Source: a candidate division FCPU426 bacterium
GTDB lineage: Bacteria > Oederibacteriota > PGYV01 > Palsa-1178
Reading direction: 5' to 3'
Assembly (NCBI GenBank): GCA_003167475.1
Contig: PMTB01000145.1
Coordinates: 5,387-10,767 of the forward strand
DNA: 5,381 nucleotides
Shown: positions 5,294 to 5,381 of the stretch, piece by piece
How the letters are laid out: every line of letters begins with the position of its first letter
How positions within the stretch are numbered: the first letter of the stretch is position 1
Notes under the pieces: model-generated
What the model saw: the letters and a program-made list of their open reading frames with translations, nothing else
Databases searched by the model: none
Told to the model about the DNA's origin: nothing
Made by a program: the position numbers and the translations under genes

Positions 5294-5338
5294 AAAAGCC
5301 TGCGGCGAGCGGCAGCAAGCAGCCGCTCTACAGGTTTT
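5294..5338 (-). repeat. Third GTAG-headed hairpin, REP-like
   Basis: On the minus strand GTAG (5328-5331) is followed by a 7-bp stem (5307-5313 with 5322-5328) and an 8-nt loop. An outer CCTG/CAGG stem (5299-5302 with 5331-5334) is flanked by A and T runs. Its sequence differs from the arms at 5116-5278, so it would be a second REP type. The flanking T run also makes it terminator-like on the plus strand. Confidence 0.55.
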
Positions 5339-5354
5339 TATCAATATTGTATTA

Positions 5355-5381
5355 TTATAATAAGAGCAACATTAACCCTTC
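5355..5381 (+). repeat. Left-hand end of dispersed repeat (partial copy)
   Basis: The last 27 bases match 4313-4339 with one mismatch, in the same orientation. The rest of this copy lies beyond the window. Confidence 0.8.

Overview
The window looks like bacterial accessory or intergenic-rich DNA with moderate GC, strong Shine-Dalgarno sequences (AAGGAGG type) and intrinsic terminators. No gene here is a reliable taxonomic marker. The mix of a Met-rich envelope protein, a long ankyrin protein, an orphan sensor and abundant palindromic repeats would fit an uncultured Gram-negative-type lineage such as Omnitrophota or Elusimicrobiota. That placement is a low-confidence impression. Both ends of the window fall inside a dispersed repeat that also has a complete copy in the middle, as expected if this is a whole short contig broken at repeats.

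Layout. On the minus strand, 105-557 encodes a secreted Met-rich, membrane-anchored protein followed by a clear terminator at 61-90. Positions 834-3411 (minus) hold a two-gene operon read from right to left. Its first gene encodes a six-helix membrane protein with a C-terminal PAS domain and no kinase. The second, overlapping it by 20 nt and starting at TTG, encodes a 551-residue protein made almost wholly of 33-residue ankyrin repeats. Positions 3412-3758 are mostly noncoding and hold a perfect 19-bp inverted repeat and two doubtful micro-ORFs. Positions 3759-4172 (minus) encode a compact protein joining an AbrB/MazE-type DNA-binding domain to a segment that reads as the C-terminal domain of the flagellar switch protein FliG. 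It has a near-consensus promoter with possible operator sites. Positions 4281-4757 hold the complete dispersed repeat and a structured leader. Positions 4758-5024 (plus) encode a small secreted helical protein with a strong bidirectional terminator. Positions 5100-5381 are noncoding and rich in GTAG-headed palindromes resembling REP/BIME elements.

How it works together. The PAS-ankyrin pair is the best candidate for a functional unit: a membrane sensor that may signal through an ankyrin scaffold instead of a histidine kinase. The AbrB-FliG_C fusion is the most unusual single gene. The flanking repeats suggest a genome colonised by REP-like elements; no transposase is encoded here, so any mobilising enzyme must act from elsewhere.
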